51,433 bases of DNA, taken from positions 1 to 51,433 of the forward strand of contig NZ_BAHC01000168.1 of NCBI RefSeq assembly GCF_000298195.1, written 5' to 3'. Each line of letters begins with the position of its first letter. The stretch's first letter is position 1. The position numbers and the translations under genes are program-made. The notes beneath the pieces are model-generated. The model saw only the letters and a list, made by a program, of their open reading frames with translations, did not search any database and was not told the DNA's origin. The DNA is from Gordonia rhizosphera NBRC 16068 (GTDB lineage: Bacteria > Actinomycetota > Actinomycetes > Mycobacteriales > Mycobacteriaceae). This document shows positions 33,189 through 41,515 of the stretch, in pieces.

Positions 33189-34601
33189 TCACCCGGCCGG
33201 GGCGGGGACTTCGGCCGGATTCGGTGCGATACCCGGAGGCAGTGGCACCGGCGTCGGCAGCGCGCGCCCCGGCGGGGCCGCGGGCGGGGGGACGGGCAGC
33301 TTGCCGTTGATGAGCAGCGTGGAGCGTGCGTCGCCGACGAGGGTGGCGAAACCGCCACCATCGGGCAGGCCGAGATAGCACACGACGGTACGGCTGCCGG
33401 CCAGCCAGCTCGGTTCCGACAACACCGACCACTGGACGTTGAGCGTCGTGGCGTCGAGTTTCTCCTTGCCGCCCATGAAGCGTTGCGCCTGCACCGGGCA
33501 GATGGACTTCAGGTAGTCGTTCTGCGCGGCGACCGCCGGCCACGGCTGGCCCGACGCCCGGTCACCGAACTTGTGACTGAGATCGACCGTGCCGGTGGTC
33601 TGGAAGGCGTGCGGCTCGGTGCAGTTGACGGCGAACCCGGTCGGCTTCTTCGTCGCGGGGTCGATACCGATGCAGGTGCCGGCCGACCAGTGGAACGACT
33701 GGTCCTGGTCGGCGACCCGTCCGACGACCTGGTCGGGCGAACCGTCCGGACCGGTCTGCTGCAGGCCGCACCGCAGTTCGCGGGCGCCCTTGTCCCACTG
33801 CACCTGCGACGGGTACATCATGCCGATCGAGAACCGGCCCTGCGGGTCGAGGCCGCCGGTGAGGTAGCCCTCGACGATGACCGGGCACTGTTCGTCGCGG
33901 ATGGCGGTGAAGCGCTCCGCACCCGGCCAGGTGGCGGATTCGCCGAACTCGGAGCCGGGGAGCAGCCCGGTGTCGAGCGGTCCGGCGACCTCGAACCGGT
34001 GCTGTGCGGTGCAGGCGACCTTGGTGGGATTGCCCGGATCGCCGGCCGCCCAGTCCAGGCAGTCGCCGGTCACCGACTGGGTGAAGGCGTTCTCGGCGAG
34101 TCTCTCGTTCTCGCCGATCTCGGTGGTGCCGACGCTGCCACTGTCGTTGAAGACGCCGGTGGCCAGGGCGATCGCCCCGGCCACGATCGCGCCGATGACC
34201 ACGGCGGACAGCACCAGGCGCATCGGATGGGCGAGCAGGGACTGCCGCCAGCCGCCGCCGTCGGTGGGGTAGGGCTGTTCGGCGGCCGCGTCGTCGGTCG
34301 TCGGGAGTGCCTCGTCGACTTCCCTGACCGGCGCGATCCGGGCGGTGTCGTCGTCAGCAGAGGTGTCCGTCTCACGGGTGTCGATCTCGCCGGTGTCGTT
34401 TTGACCGGTGTCGTGTTCACCCGTGGCGTCGGACTCCACCGCGTCGGTGTCGGTTCCGGCGTCGTGAGCCGTGTCGTCGGCGGCGGAGTCGCGGGTCTCG
34501 CCGCCGTCCTCGTCGGTACCTGCTTCATCCACCGGCGGGGCGGCGTCGTCGGGCAGGTCCACCCAGTCGCCGTCGTCCCGCGTGGTGTCGTCGTCGTTCA
34601 T
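33189..34601 (-). CDS. Septum-formation-family membrane protein (Rv3835-like)
   Basis: A 470-residue protein. A very acidic, Thr-rich cytosolic N terminus (about 120 residues, many DT/GE repeats) precedes one membrane helix (about residues 130-155, LVLSAVVIGAIVAGAIALAT) and an extracytoplasmic domain with paired Cys motifs (GDCLDW, VACTAQHRFEV, GTCIGID, NCTEPHAF). The Cys/His pattern fits the septum-formation domain family. The role is not established. Divergent from serS, 131 bases apart, as in M. tuberculosis. Confidence 0.8.
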   Translation of the reverse strand: MNDDDTTRDDGDWVDLPDDAAPPVDEAGTDEDGGETRDSAADDTAHDAGTDTDAVESDATGEHDTGQNDTGEIDTRETDTSADDDTARIAPVREVDEALPTTDDAAAEQPYPTDGGGWRQSLLAHPMRLVLSAVVIGAIVAGAIALATGVFNDSGSVGTTEIGENERLAENAFTQSVTGDCLDWAAGDPGNPTKVACTAQHRFEVAGPLDTGLLPGSEFGESATWPGAERFTAIRDEQCPVIVEGYLTGGLDPQGRFSIGMMYPSQVQWDKGARELRCGLQQTGPDGSPDQVVGRVADQDQSFHWSAGTCIGIDPATKKPTGFAVNCTEPHAFQTTGTVDLSHKFGDRASGQPWPAVAAQNDYLKSICPVQAQRFMGGKEKLDATTLNVQWSVLSEPSWLAGSRTVVCYLGLPDGGGFATLVGDARSTLLINGKLPVPPPAAPPGRALPTPVPLPPGIAPNPAEVPAPAG

Positions 34602-34732
34602 CGGGATCCATCATGCCTGCTCCCGCGCGGGAGCAACGCCACGATGTCCGTCGCACCCGCCGGCCCGGCGCCCCGAACGCACAACCCGAGCGGACGTGAT
34701 CGGCTCCGATGCCCTCCAGTAGGGTTTCAACC

Positions 34733-35989
34733 GTGATCGACCTGAAGATTCTTCGTGATAACCCCGACCTCGTGCGGACCTCGCAGCGGACCCGTGGTGA
34801 GGATCCGGGCATGGTCGACGCCCTGCTCGACGCCGACGCTGCACGCCGCGCCGCCATCGTCGAGGCCGATGCCTTGCGTTCGGAACAGAAGGCACTCGGC
34901 AAGCAGGTCGGTCAGGCGCAGGGCGACGAGAAGACCGCGCTGCTCGCCAAGGGCAAGGAACTCGCCGAACAGGTGAAGGCCGCGGTCGCGCGTCAGGGGG
35001 CGGCCGACGAGGCGGCGGCGACCGCGCACCGGGCGATCGGCAACATCGTCGAGGACGGGGCTCCGGCCGGCGGTGAGTCCGATTTCGTGGTGCTCGAGCA
35101 CGTCGGCGAGCCGCGGTCCATCGAGAACCCGAAAGACCACCTCGAACTGGGCGAATTGCTGGGCCTGATCGATATGGAACGCGGCGCGAAGGTCTCGGGC
35201 TCGCGTTTCTACTTTCTCACCGGTCCGGGCGCGATGCTGCAGCTCGGTCTGCTCACCATGGCGGCGCAGAAGGCGGTGGCCAACGGCTTCACCCTGATGG
35301 TCCCGCCGGTGCTGGTCCGTCCGGAGATCATGAGCGGCACCGGGTTCCTCGGCGCGCATTCCGACGAGATCTACCACCTCGAGGAGGACGACCTCTACCT
35401 CGTGGGCACCTCCGAGGTGCCGTTGGCCGGGTATCACTCCGACGAGATCCTCGACCTCTCCTCCGGCCCGCTGCGCTACGCCGGTTGGTCGAGCTGCTTC
35501 CGGCGCGAGGCCGGCAGCTACGGCAAGGACACCCGCGGCATCATCCGCGTCCACCAGTTCGACAAGGTCGAGGGCTTCATCTACTGCAAGCCCGAGGACG
35601 CCCACACCGAACACCAGAAGCTGCTCGCCTGGGAGAAGGAGATGCTGGCCGCCATCGACGTGCCGTATCGGGTCATCGATGTCGCCGGCGGTGACCTCGG
35701 GTCGTCGGCGGCCCGCAAGTTCGACTGCGAGGCGTGGGTGCCGACACAGAACACCTACCGGGAGCTGACCTCGACGTCGAACTGCACGACCTTCCAGGCG
35801 CGTCGCCTGTCCATCCGGTACCGCGACGAGTCGGGCAAGCCGCAGGTCGCGGCGACGCTCAACGGCACCCTGGCCACCACGCGGTGGCTCGTGGCCATCC
35901 TCGAGAACCACCAGCAGCCCGACGGCTCGGTGAAGCTGCCGCCGGAACTCGCCCGGTTCGTCGGTACCGAAGTCCTCGAGCCGAAGTAA
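34733..35989 (+). CDS. serS: Seryl-tRNA synthetase
   Basis: A 418-residue class II synthetase that charges tRNA-Ser. The N-terminal coiled-coil arm (about residues 30-105) binds the long variable arm of the tRNA. Motif 2 is seen in [20 protein letters not shown] and motif 3 in [16 protein letters not shown]; the [10 protein letters not shown] region contacts serine. The GTG at 34733 starts the canonical [14 protein letters not shown]; an upstream ATG would add eight residues. Confidence 0.98.
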   Translation: MIDLKILRDNPDLVRTSQRTRGEDPGMVDALLDADAARRAAIVEADALRSEQKALGKQVGQAQGDEKTALLAKGKELAEQVKAAVARQGAADEAAATAHRAIGNIVEDGAPAGGESDFVVLEHVGEPRSIENPKDHLELGELLGLIDMERGAKVSGSRFYFLTGPGAMLQLGLLTMAAQKAVANGFTLMVPPVLVRPEIMSGTGFLGAHSDEIYHLEEDDLYLVGTSEVPLAGYHSDEILDLSSGPLRYAGWSSCFRREAGSYGKDTRGIIRVHQFDKVEGFIYCKPEDAHTEHQKLLAWEKEMLAAIDVPYRVIDVAGGDLGSSAARKFDCEAWVPTQNTYRELTSTSNCTTFQARRLSIRYRDESGKPQVAATLNGTLATTRWLVAILENHQQPDGSVKLPPELARFVGTEVLEPK

Positions 35990-36000
35990 TCCGGCGCCGG

Positions 36001-36051
36001 CGATGACCGTGACGCGATGACCGCAATGACGATGACCGGAACCCGATGACC
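36001..36051 (+). repeat. Four CGATGACC repeats forming a start-stop relay before the DMT gene
   Basis: CGATGACC occurs at 36001, 36015, 36030 and 36044, period 14-15. Two mini-ORFs result: 36003-36020 (5 codons plus stop) and 36017-36049 (10 codons plus stop). Each ends in an ATGA overlap with the next start; the last overlap is the DMT ATG at 36046. This could pass ribosomes by reinitiation. Confidence 0.8.
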
Positions 36052-36978
36052 ACCGGCATCGTCATCGCCGTGATCGGCTCGTTCGCCTTCGCCGCGGCCG
36101 CGGTGTTGCAGGCCCTCGGCGCCGATCAGGTCGCGCAGCGTGCCGCGACCCGCGACGAGCGTCGCCGGTCGCGCCGCGCGCATCCGTCGCTGCGCTCGAC
36201 GATCGCGACGATGCTCACCCGCGCCTTCCTGATCGGCTTCGCCTTCGACATCGTCGGGTTCGTCGCAACCATTCTCTCGGCGCGGCTGATCCCGCTGTTC
36301 CTGTCGCAGACCATCATCTCCGCACGCCTGGTCGCGACCGCACTGCTCGCGATGGTCGTGCTGCACGTGCGGCTGGCCGTGCGCGACTGGATCGCCGGTA
36401 CGGTCGTCGTCGCCTCGCTGGTGTTGCTCGCCGTGTCCGCCGGCCACGAGGGCACCGTGAACGACTGGTGGATGCACTGGGCGGTGCTGGTGGCCGGGCC
36501 GGCGCTCTTCGCGCTCGGCATCGTCGTCATGCGGCGCATACGCCGGCACCTCGCGGCCGCGACGGGTTTGATCGCCGGCACCGTCTTCGGTGTCATGGCC
36601 GTGGCATCGAGAATCCTCGACGGCCTCGACCCCGTCGACCTCGGATCACTGTTCACCGATCCCGCGCTGTACGCGCTGCTGTTCAGCGGGATCGGCGGGT
36701 TCTACCTGTTCACCGTCGCGCTGCAGACGGGTTCGGTCAACGGCGCCGCCGCCGCGCTGGTCGTCGGGCAGACGGTGCTTCCCGGTGCGGTGGGGATCAT
36801 CTTCCTCGGCGACGTGACCCGCGCCGGCTGGGGCCCGGTGGCCATCGTCGCGTTCGTGGCGGCCGTCGTCGGCGGGGTCGTGCTCGCGTCGTCGGGGGCG
36901 GTCACCGCGGTGGAGAGCGCGGACGCGACCAACATGCCGACCGGTTTCGGCCATTCCCCGCACGAATCGAGTCCCTGA
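36046..36978 (+). CDS. DMT-type multi-spanning membrane protein 1
   Basis: A 310-residue protein with about nine or ten hydrophobic helices, resembling the EamA/DMT transporter fold. A conserved late block GGFYLFTVALQTGSVNGAAA is shared almost exactly with the gene at 37478. The transported compound is unknown. The start is the ATG at the end of the CGATGACC repeat relay; no usual ribosome site is seen, so translation may depend on the relay or on serS readthrough. It follows serS by 56 bases. Confidence 0.75.
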   Translation: MTTGIVIAVIGSFAFAAAAVLQALGADQVAQRAATRDERRRSRRAHPSLRSTIATMLTRAFLIGFAFDIVGFVATILSARLIPLFLSQTIISARLVATALLAMVVLHVRLAVRDWIAGTVVVASLVLLAVSAGHEGTVNDWWMHWAVLVAGPALFALGIVVMRRIRRHLAAATGLIAGTVFGVMAVASRILDGLDPVDLGSLFTDPALYALLFSGIGGFYLFTVALQTGSVNGAAAALVVGQTVLPGAVGIIFLGDVTRAGWGPVAIVAFVAAVVGGVVLASSGAVTAVESADATNMPTGFGHSPHESSP

Positions 36979-36994
36979 CTCCGGCCGGTGGCGG

Positions 36995-37039
36995 ATCGTA
37001 TGAAGGTGGCACCGTTTCGCGGAGCCGACTTCATACGAT
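36995..37039. promoter_or_regulatory. 11-bp inverted repeat between DMT gene 1 and small membrane protein
   Basis: ATCGTATGAAG and CTTCATACGAT are perfect arms with a 23-base spacer, 16 bases after one stop and 29 bases before the next ATG. It may be an operator for the downstream pair or a terminator without a U tract. Confidence 0.45.
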
Positions 37040-37068
37040 TTCAGGATCTGGTCGGAAGGAGACACACC

Positions 37069-37470
37069 ATGGCTGTCATGAGGGGACCGCGACAGCAACG
37101 CATGCTCGGCGCCGACGCCGTGGGCGACTACTTGCTCGGCCTGCCGTTGCTGATCGCTCCTCGCCGCTGTGCCCAGCTGCTGGCACTGCCGGATGCCGGC
37201 TCAACCTTCTATCCGAGGGTGCTCGGTGGCGTGCTCGCCGGGACCGCCACCGCGTCGGTCATCGAGCGAGTGCGGAAGGTCGACAGCTCGGCGGGACTCG
37301 GTGTCGCCGGGGCGGCTGCCGTCAACACACTCGGCGGGGGTGCCGTCGCGTTCTGGCTCACCACGCCCGAGGCGGCGGGGCTTCCGCGGCGGGGCCGAGC
37401 CCTCCTCTGGGGCATCGCTTCCGGAGTCCTCGCGCTCGGGGCCGTCGAGGCCTGGGCCCTGCGACGGTAG
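37069..37470 (+). CDS. Small membrane protein of unknown function
   Basis: A 133-residue protein with about four hydrophobic segments (GDYLLGLPLLIAPRR, VLGGVLAGTATASVI, GVAGAAAVNTLGGGAVAFWL, and a C-terminal ALLWGIASGVLALGAVEAWA). The ATG at 37069 has AAGGAG eight bases upstream; the longer frame to 36988 would run through the inverted repeat. I do not recognise a family with confidence. It sits between two paralogous DMT-type genes, seven bases before the second, so it may be part of the same transport unit. Confidence 0.7.
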   Translation: MAVMRGPRQQRMLGADAVGDYLLGLPLLIAPRRCAQLLALPDAGSTFYPRVLGGVLAGTATASVIERVRKVDSSAGLGVAGAAAVNTLGGGAVAFWLTTPEAAGLPRRGRALLWGIASGVLALGAVEAWALRR

Positions 37471-37477
37471 TACGGGA

Positions 37478-38341
37478 TTGGTCATCGGGCTCGTCGCGGC
37501 TGTCTTCGCGGCACTCGCCTACGGCACCGCGTCGGTCCTGCAGGCCCACGGGGCGCGGAGCGTGGCCGATAGCCACGGCCCCGACGACCGCGCAGCATCA
37601 CATCCACCGCCGATGCGATCAACGCTGACCGCGATGGTGACGGTGCCCTTCCTGGCCGGCGTGGTGCTCGACGGCTGCGGTTTCGTCGGCAACCTCGTCG
37701 CGGCCCGGCTGCTCCCGTTGTTCCTCGCACAGCCGATCGTCAGTGCCAACCTCGTGGTGACCGCCGTGCTGGCGTCGCTGTTTCTGCACGTGCGTTTGCG
37801 TGTGCGCGATCGGGTGGCGATCGGGGTGGTGGTCGTCTCGCTGGTGATCCTCTCCGTCGCGTCGGCGACGGAGGGGCACGGCCACGACGGCGTCTGGCTG
37901 CACTGGACGGTGCTGGTGCTCGGGGTGGCCCTGATCGTCGGCGGGCTGGGACTGCTCCAGATGACGGGGGCGCACATCGCGGTGATCGCGGGTCTCCTCG
38001 CGGGCGTCGACTTCGGTGTCATGGCCGTCGCGGTGCGGATCGTGCATGGTCTGGACCCGATGTCACTGTCCTCGATGCTCGCCGACCCCGCGTGCTACGC
38101 CATCGTCGTGTGCGGCGTCGGCGGGTTCTACCTGTTCACCGTCGCGCTGCAGACCGGCTCGGTGAACGGCGCGGCGGCCGCACTGATCGTGGGGGAGACG
38201 GTCGTCCCCGGTGCCGTCGGAATCGCACTGCTCGGGGACGTCACGCGGACCGGATGGGGACCCATCGCGTTGATCGCGTTCGTCGCGGCCGTCGGCGGCG
38301 CCGCGACGGTGGCGACGTCACCCGAGGTCCCGCGGGGCTGA
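37478..38341 (+). CDS. DMT-type multi-spanning membrane protein 2
   Basis: About 287 residues, paralogous to the protein at 36046: both have FLxGxxxDxxGFVxxxxxAR near the start and GGFYLFTVALQTGSVNGAAA later, followed by GDVTRTGWGP. About nine membrane helices. A TTG at 37478 is the best start that avoids overlap with the preceding gene and begins the first helix (LVIGLVAAVFAALAYG); the ribosome site is weak, so coupling to the upstream stop is likely. Substrate unknown. Confidence 0.72.
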   Translation: MVIGLVAAVFAALAYGTASVLQAHGARSVADSHGPDDRAASHPPPMRSTLTAMVTVPFLAGVVLDGCGFVGNLVAARLLPLFLAQPIVSANLVVTAVLASLFLHVRLRVRDRVAIGVVVVSLVILSVASATEGHGHDGVWLHWTVLVLGVALIVGGLGLLQMTGAHIAVIAGLLAGVDFGVMAVAVRIVHGLDPMSLSSMLADPACYAIVVCGVGGFYLFTVALQTGSVNGAAAALIVGETVVPGAVGIALLGDVTRTGWGPIALIAFVAAVGGAATVATSPEVPRG

Positions 38342-38360
38342 GTGGAGGGCTTGATCGTGG

Positions 38361-38399
38361 CACCGGAGCGGTGCGTACGAATCCGCTGCCGCTCCGGTG
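38361..38399. terminator. Strong hairpin after the second DMT gene
   Basis: CACCGGAGCGG and CCGCTCCGGTG form a perfect 11-bp stem with a 17-base loop, 20 bases after the DMT stop. It can end the rightward operon and also a leftward transcript. No U tract follows. Confidence 0.6.
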
Positions 38400-38464
38400 A
38401 CCTCGACCCACCTGCCTCCTCCCCTCCAGGAGACAGATGTGTGAGAACCATCAGTTCCACATCG
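38361..38464 (-). ncRNA. Candidate small RNA
   Basis: A leftward promoter would start RNA near 38464, and the hairpin at 38361-38399 would end it, giving about 104 bases. The RNA has a purine-rich GGAGGGGAGGAGG stretch mid-way, and no leftward gene follows. A short frame (MVLTHLSPGG...) exists but lacks a ribosome site. It is based on signals only. Confidence 0.35.
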
Positions 38465-38470
38465 ACTGCG

Positions 38471-38499
38471 AACTTAGCAGTGCTACGGACATGTGTCAA
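38471..38499 (-). promoter_or_regulatory. SigA-type promoter reading leftward
   Basis: On the minus strand TTGACA (38499-38494), a 17-base spacer and TAAGTT (38476-38471) form a strong vegetative promoter pointing at the hairpin and the end of the DMT gene. Confidence 0.55.
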
Positions 38500-38745
38500 T
38501 GCGCGTTGTCGAGTAGTCGAGGAAGTCTTCGACGCCGCCGTCAGGGCTAGTCCCGAATGCCGCACACCCGGAGAATGGTTGATTTGAGTTCGGCGTAGCT
38601 GGTCTCGAATTGTCGGCGAACATTACCGCGGTCAACGGCTGGTAGACCACCCCATCGACTCAGCTTGCTCACTCCTATCCCTCACTCGCCTGCCGAACCG
38701 CATGCCCCGCCGTCGATCATCGGTGTGGCGCCCGCCGATGCTCAT

Positions 38746-39045
38746 TCAGCGGTGGGAGCGTCGCTCCAGCCGGGCGTTGAGGTAGGTAACGAGGATCGTC
38801 ACACCGGACAGCAGGTACCCCACCGTGAAGAGCTTGGCCGCGTCACTGGTCGGCGTGAGGTCACCGAACCCCACGGTGGTCAGTGCGACCGTGCTGAAGT
38901 AGAGCGAGTCCACCCAACTCCACTTCTCCAGAATGTGGTAGACGACGGTGCCCGCCACGAGCAGCGCGATCGCGGCGATCTGGAGGCGGTAGTAGGCGTG
39001 AGGCTGGGGCGACCGGGACGGATCGGGGGTGGTCGGCTGGGGCAT
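38746..39045 (-). CDS. Two-helix potassium channel subunit
   Basis: A 99-residue protein with two membrane helices around a pore loop. The selectivity filter region reads TVALTTVGFGDLTPTSDAAK, the TVGFGD signature of K+ channels. It lacks any visible regulatory domain and should form a tetramer. The ATG at 39045 has GGAGG seven bases upstream. The length is at the short end for Ion_trans_2 proteins. A second frame from 39359 overlaps it (see next entry). Confidence 0.9.
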   Translation of the reverse strand: MPQPTTPDPSRSPQPHAYYRLQIAAIALLVAGTVVYHILEKWSWVDSLYFSTVALTTVGFGDLTPTSDAAKLFTVGYLLSGVTILVTYLNARLERRSHR

Positions 39046-39359
39046 GGAACCTCCGGTGGCGGTGTGGGACGAGTTAGGAGACGGGTGCCTGGTGCGCCCC
39101 CAGTCTTGCGTGCGGAGAGCCGACGGGCGAGTGTCTGCGCCACGGCGGCGGCGACCAGGCCGCCACCGACGACGATAGGCACCGCGCAGACCGCAACCCA
39201 CCGCCAGTTCGAGAGGTCCGGACCGGGGCCGGAGAACGTGACCAGCAGCGCAGTCACCGACGTCGTCGCGCCGAGTGTCGACACGGAACCGGACACCGCC
39301 GCCACCAGGGGCGATAGGACCACACCCGGCAGCAGCCGCACCGTCAGGTCCCACCTCAA
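38880..39359 (-). CDS. Doubtful membrane protein frame overlapping the K+ channel gene
   Basis: A frame of 159 codons. The first ~80 residues look real: two hydrophobic segments (LLPGVVLSPLVAAVSGSV and WVAVCAVPIVVGGGLVAAAVA), then ARRLSARK. After about base 39060 it runs through the K+ channel gene in another frame and becomes low-quality sequence. It may be a truncated membrane protein whose original end was lost, or chance. It lies upstream of the channel gene on the same strand. Confidence 0.3.
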   Translation of the reverse strand: MRWDLTVRLLPGVVLSPLVAAVSGSVSTLGATTSVTALLVTFSGPGPDLSNWRWVAVCAVPIVVGGGLVAAAVAQTLARRLSARKTGGAPGTRLLTRPTPPPEVPCPSRPPPIRPGRPSLTPTTASRSPRSRCSWRAPSSTTFWRSGVGWTRSTSARSH

Positions 39360-39539
39360 CGCCGCCGCAAAGGGGGTCGAGGACTACCGAATTTCAGGAC
39401 CCTTAGCGCGAATCCCAGCCCGGTCATCGAATGCCCGTCTCCCGCCCCTCGAAATCCGGGCCGGGGCCGTCCTGAGAGCGCGGGGCCGAGGACTCACCGC
39501 GCGCCGGCCTCTGACGTCTCCGGCCCATCGCAGTTCGTC

Positions 39540-39555
39540 AGGGTCCATGGACCCT
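39540..39555. promoter_or_regulatory. Perfect 16-base palindrome upstream of the DUF2252 gene
   Basis: AGGGTCCATGGACCCT is fully self-complementary and lies 64 bases before the GTG of the DUF2252 gene, in a 260-base divergent gap. It is a plausible operator. Nothing else is recognised in the gap. Confidence 0.45.
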
Positions 39556-39619
39556 AGCCTGTGCACGCGATCAGTGACACCGTGTTTATGTATCGGTCGC
39601 CACTGGGAGGTGCACCGAC

Positions 39620-41011
39620 GTGAACGCTCAGAGTTCCACCGCGGCGGCTGTCCACGGACTGAGTCGGGCCGAGCGGTACGCGGCAGGCGCCGCACTCCGC
39701 CACGGGGTTCCCCTCGAACAGCATGCCGAGGTACCACGCGAAGCCGATCGGCCGGACCCGGTGGAACTGCTGGTGCAGCAGGACGCGGCACGCCTGTCCG
39801 AACTCGTCCCGATCCGGCACGGGCGGATGAGCGCCTCACCCTTCACGTTCTACCGCGGCTCGGCGGCGGTGATGGCCTCTGACCTCTCGCGGGTGCCTAA
39901 CTCCGGTCTGCGGGTTCAGTTGTGTGGCGATGCCCACGTGTCGAACTTCGGGTTGTTCAACGGCCCGGATCGGCGTTTGGTGTTCGACCTCAACGACTTC
40001 GACGAGACACTCCCCGGTCCGTTCGAGTGGGACCTCAAGCGCCTCGCGTGCAGCGTGACTGTCGCCGGGCGCAACAACGGACTCAAGCAGGCCAAAATCA
40101 GGTCAGCCACACGGTCGGCGGTGTCCGGGTACCGCTCGGTGCTCGCCGAACTCGCCCACCAGGACCCACTGTCGATCCACTACTACCGCATCGAGATGGA
40201 CGCGATCATCGAGGCGACGCCCGAGAAGTACCTGAGACAGGTCGACAAGGCACAGCGCAAAGCGCTCGGTCGCACCAGTCTGCGAGCGTTTGACAAGCTG
40301 ACCGCCACGATCAACGGCAAGCGGCGGATCGTCGACGACCCTCCGCGGGTGTTCCACCTCGACGTAGCCAGCGACGAGAAGAAACAAGTCGAGGCGTTCT
40401 TCCACGCCTACCTGTCCACCTTGCCGCTCAACCGGCGACACCTGCTGGAGAGATACCACCTGATCGACCTCGCGGTCAAGGTCGTCGGCGTCGGGAGCGT
40501 GGGCACACGCTGCCTCATCATCCTGCTGGAAACCGGCGACGGAGAGCCACTATTCCTTCAGTTCAAGGAGGCGACCACGTCCGTGCTCGAGCCCTACCTC
40601 GGGCCCAGCCAGTTCGCCCAGGCCGGCGAACGCGTCGTTCAGGGACAGCGACTCATGCAGGCAACCGGCGACGTCTTCCTCGGGTGGGCGCGGTTCACCT
40701 CCCCGCAGCAAGACCATCGCGTCGACTTCTACTTCCGCCAGTTGTGGGATGGCAAGGGCTCTTTGGTCGTGGAGGAGATGGGCGCGAGGCTCCTCGCCGG
40801 GTACGCCCGCATGTGCGGCGCGACGTTGGCGTTGGCCCACGCCCGCAGCGGCGACGCCGCGTCGATCCAGGGCTACCTCGGCGACGACGACATCTTCGAC
40901 GATGCCGTCGCCGATTTCGCCTCGGCCTACGCCGACATCACCGAACGAGACCACGCCGCACACCTGGCCGCGATCGCGGCAGATCGAGTCCATGCCGTCA
41001 GCGATGTGTGA
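39620..41011 (+). CDS. DUF2252-family protein
   Basis: A 463-residue protein of the DUF2252 family, common in actinobacteria and without a proven function. Seen are FYRGSAAVMASDL, CGDAHVSNFG and VFDLNDFDETLPGP. The last two resemble the HxDxxxxN and DxD metal sites of aminoglycoside-phosphotransferase-like kinases, so a phosphotransfer fold is plausible (inference). GTG start with GGGAGG nine bases upstream. It stands alone between an accessory K+ channel and a pseudogene region. Confidence 0.85.
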   Translation: MNAQSSTAAAVHGLSRAERYAAGAALRHGVPLEQHAEVPREADRPDPVELLVQQDAARLSELVPIRHGRMSASPFTFYRGSAAVMASDLSRVPNSGLRVQLCGDAHVSNFGLFNGPDRRLVFDLNDFDETLPGPFEWDLKRLACSVTVAGRNNGLKQAKIRSATRSAVSGYRSVLAELAHQDPLSIHYYRIEMDAIIEATPEKYLRQVDKAQRKALGRTSLRAFDKLTATINGKRRIVDDPPRVFHLDVASDEKKQVEAFFHAYLSTLPLNRRHLLERYHLIDLAVKVVGVGSVGTRCLIILLETGDGEPLFLQFKEATTSVLEPYLGPSQFAQAGERVVQGQRLMQATGDVFLGWARFTSPQQDHRVDFYFRQLWDGKGSLVVEEMGARLLAGYARMCGATLALAHARSGDAASIQGYLGDDDIFDDAVADFASAYADITERDHAAHLAAIAADRVHAVSDV

Positions 41012-41515
41012 CCGACGCGGCAGGACCCGCCCGATCACAAACAACTCGTGCAAGGCGACGACGTCGGCCATGTCTGCAACTCCAGTCGCCAGAACTCGAT
41101 CGGGGTACCTCCGTGCCGCTCCACTGATGGGTCGAACCCGGAAAACCACACGGCAGGAACAGCCGACTTACGATCGTGGCGGGTACCAGCAACCACTTCA
41201 TACTGCATCAGATGAATCCCTACTCGCGCTCGGGCAGGCCACCGCTCCCACTGTCGTCTTCGCCTGTCGCTGAAGAAGTCCGATACCGGGATCGGCGATC
41301 GAACGTCGATGGTCTACTCGGGAACAATCGTGGCCAGCGGCACGGCCGTCGGCGTCGTGACGGCGACCGAAACCACCACCGAGATCGGCCGGAGGCCAAG
41401 GCCCCATCACGGTGGCCGCGCTGGCGGACCTCGCGGCGCTGCCGGAGGCGCCGACGGTGGAGACGCCGAGCCTCAAGCATCTGCTGGTTCCCCTGGTACA
41501 TGACGCCCGCGTGCC
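41012..41515. other. 504-base region with gene remnants
   Basis: No intact gene is seen. It contains a P-type ATPase fragment (41246-41392). In a third frame, bases 41403-41519 encode a protein-like end (ITVAALADLAALPEAP, then SLKHLLVPLVHD) of unknown origin. Bases 41012-41245 hold nothing I recognise. Confidence 0.5.
41246..41392 (+). pseudogene. Remnant of a P-type cation ATPase
   Basis: In the frame of base 41309 the translation contains GIGDRTSMVYSGTIVASG followed by GVVTATETTTEIGR, the actuator-domain stretch of P-type ATPases (usual form GDR-x-x-MxYSGTLVTSG and TGxxTEIGRI). The preceding TGES segment and the phosphorylation site (DKTGT) are absent, and the frame loses all likeness after EIGR. 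About 40 residues survive of an expected ~900, so this is a deletion relic. Confidence 0.65.

Larger units (their letters stand above)
38342..38745. other. 404-base gap with a candidate leftward small RNA
   Basis: No protein gene is convincing here. The left part has a strong hairpin (38361-38399) and a leftward promoter (38471-38499) that would make a transcript of about 100 bases. The right part (38500-38745) shows nothing I can name. Confidence 0.5.

Noticed and set aside
38342..38587. Small plus-strand frame of 81 codons after the DMT gene
   Set aside because: It runs through the terminator hairpin, has no ribosome site and no recognisable domain.
38342..38745. Possible riboswitch
   Set aside because: No conserved riboswitch core was recognised and no gene follows in the needed direction.
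39384..39839. Minus-strand frame across the start of the DUF2252 gene
   Set aside because: It overlaps the conserved DUF2252 N terminus, is Arg-rich and has no motif.
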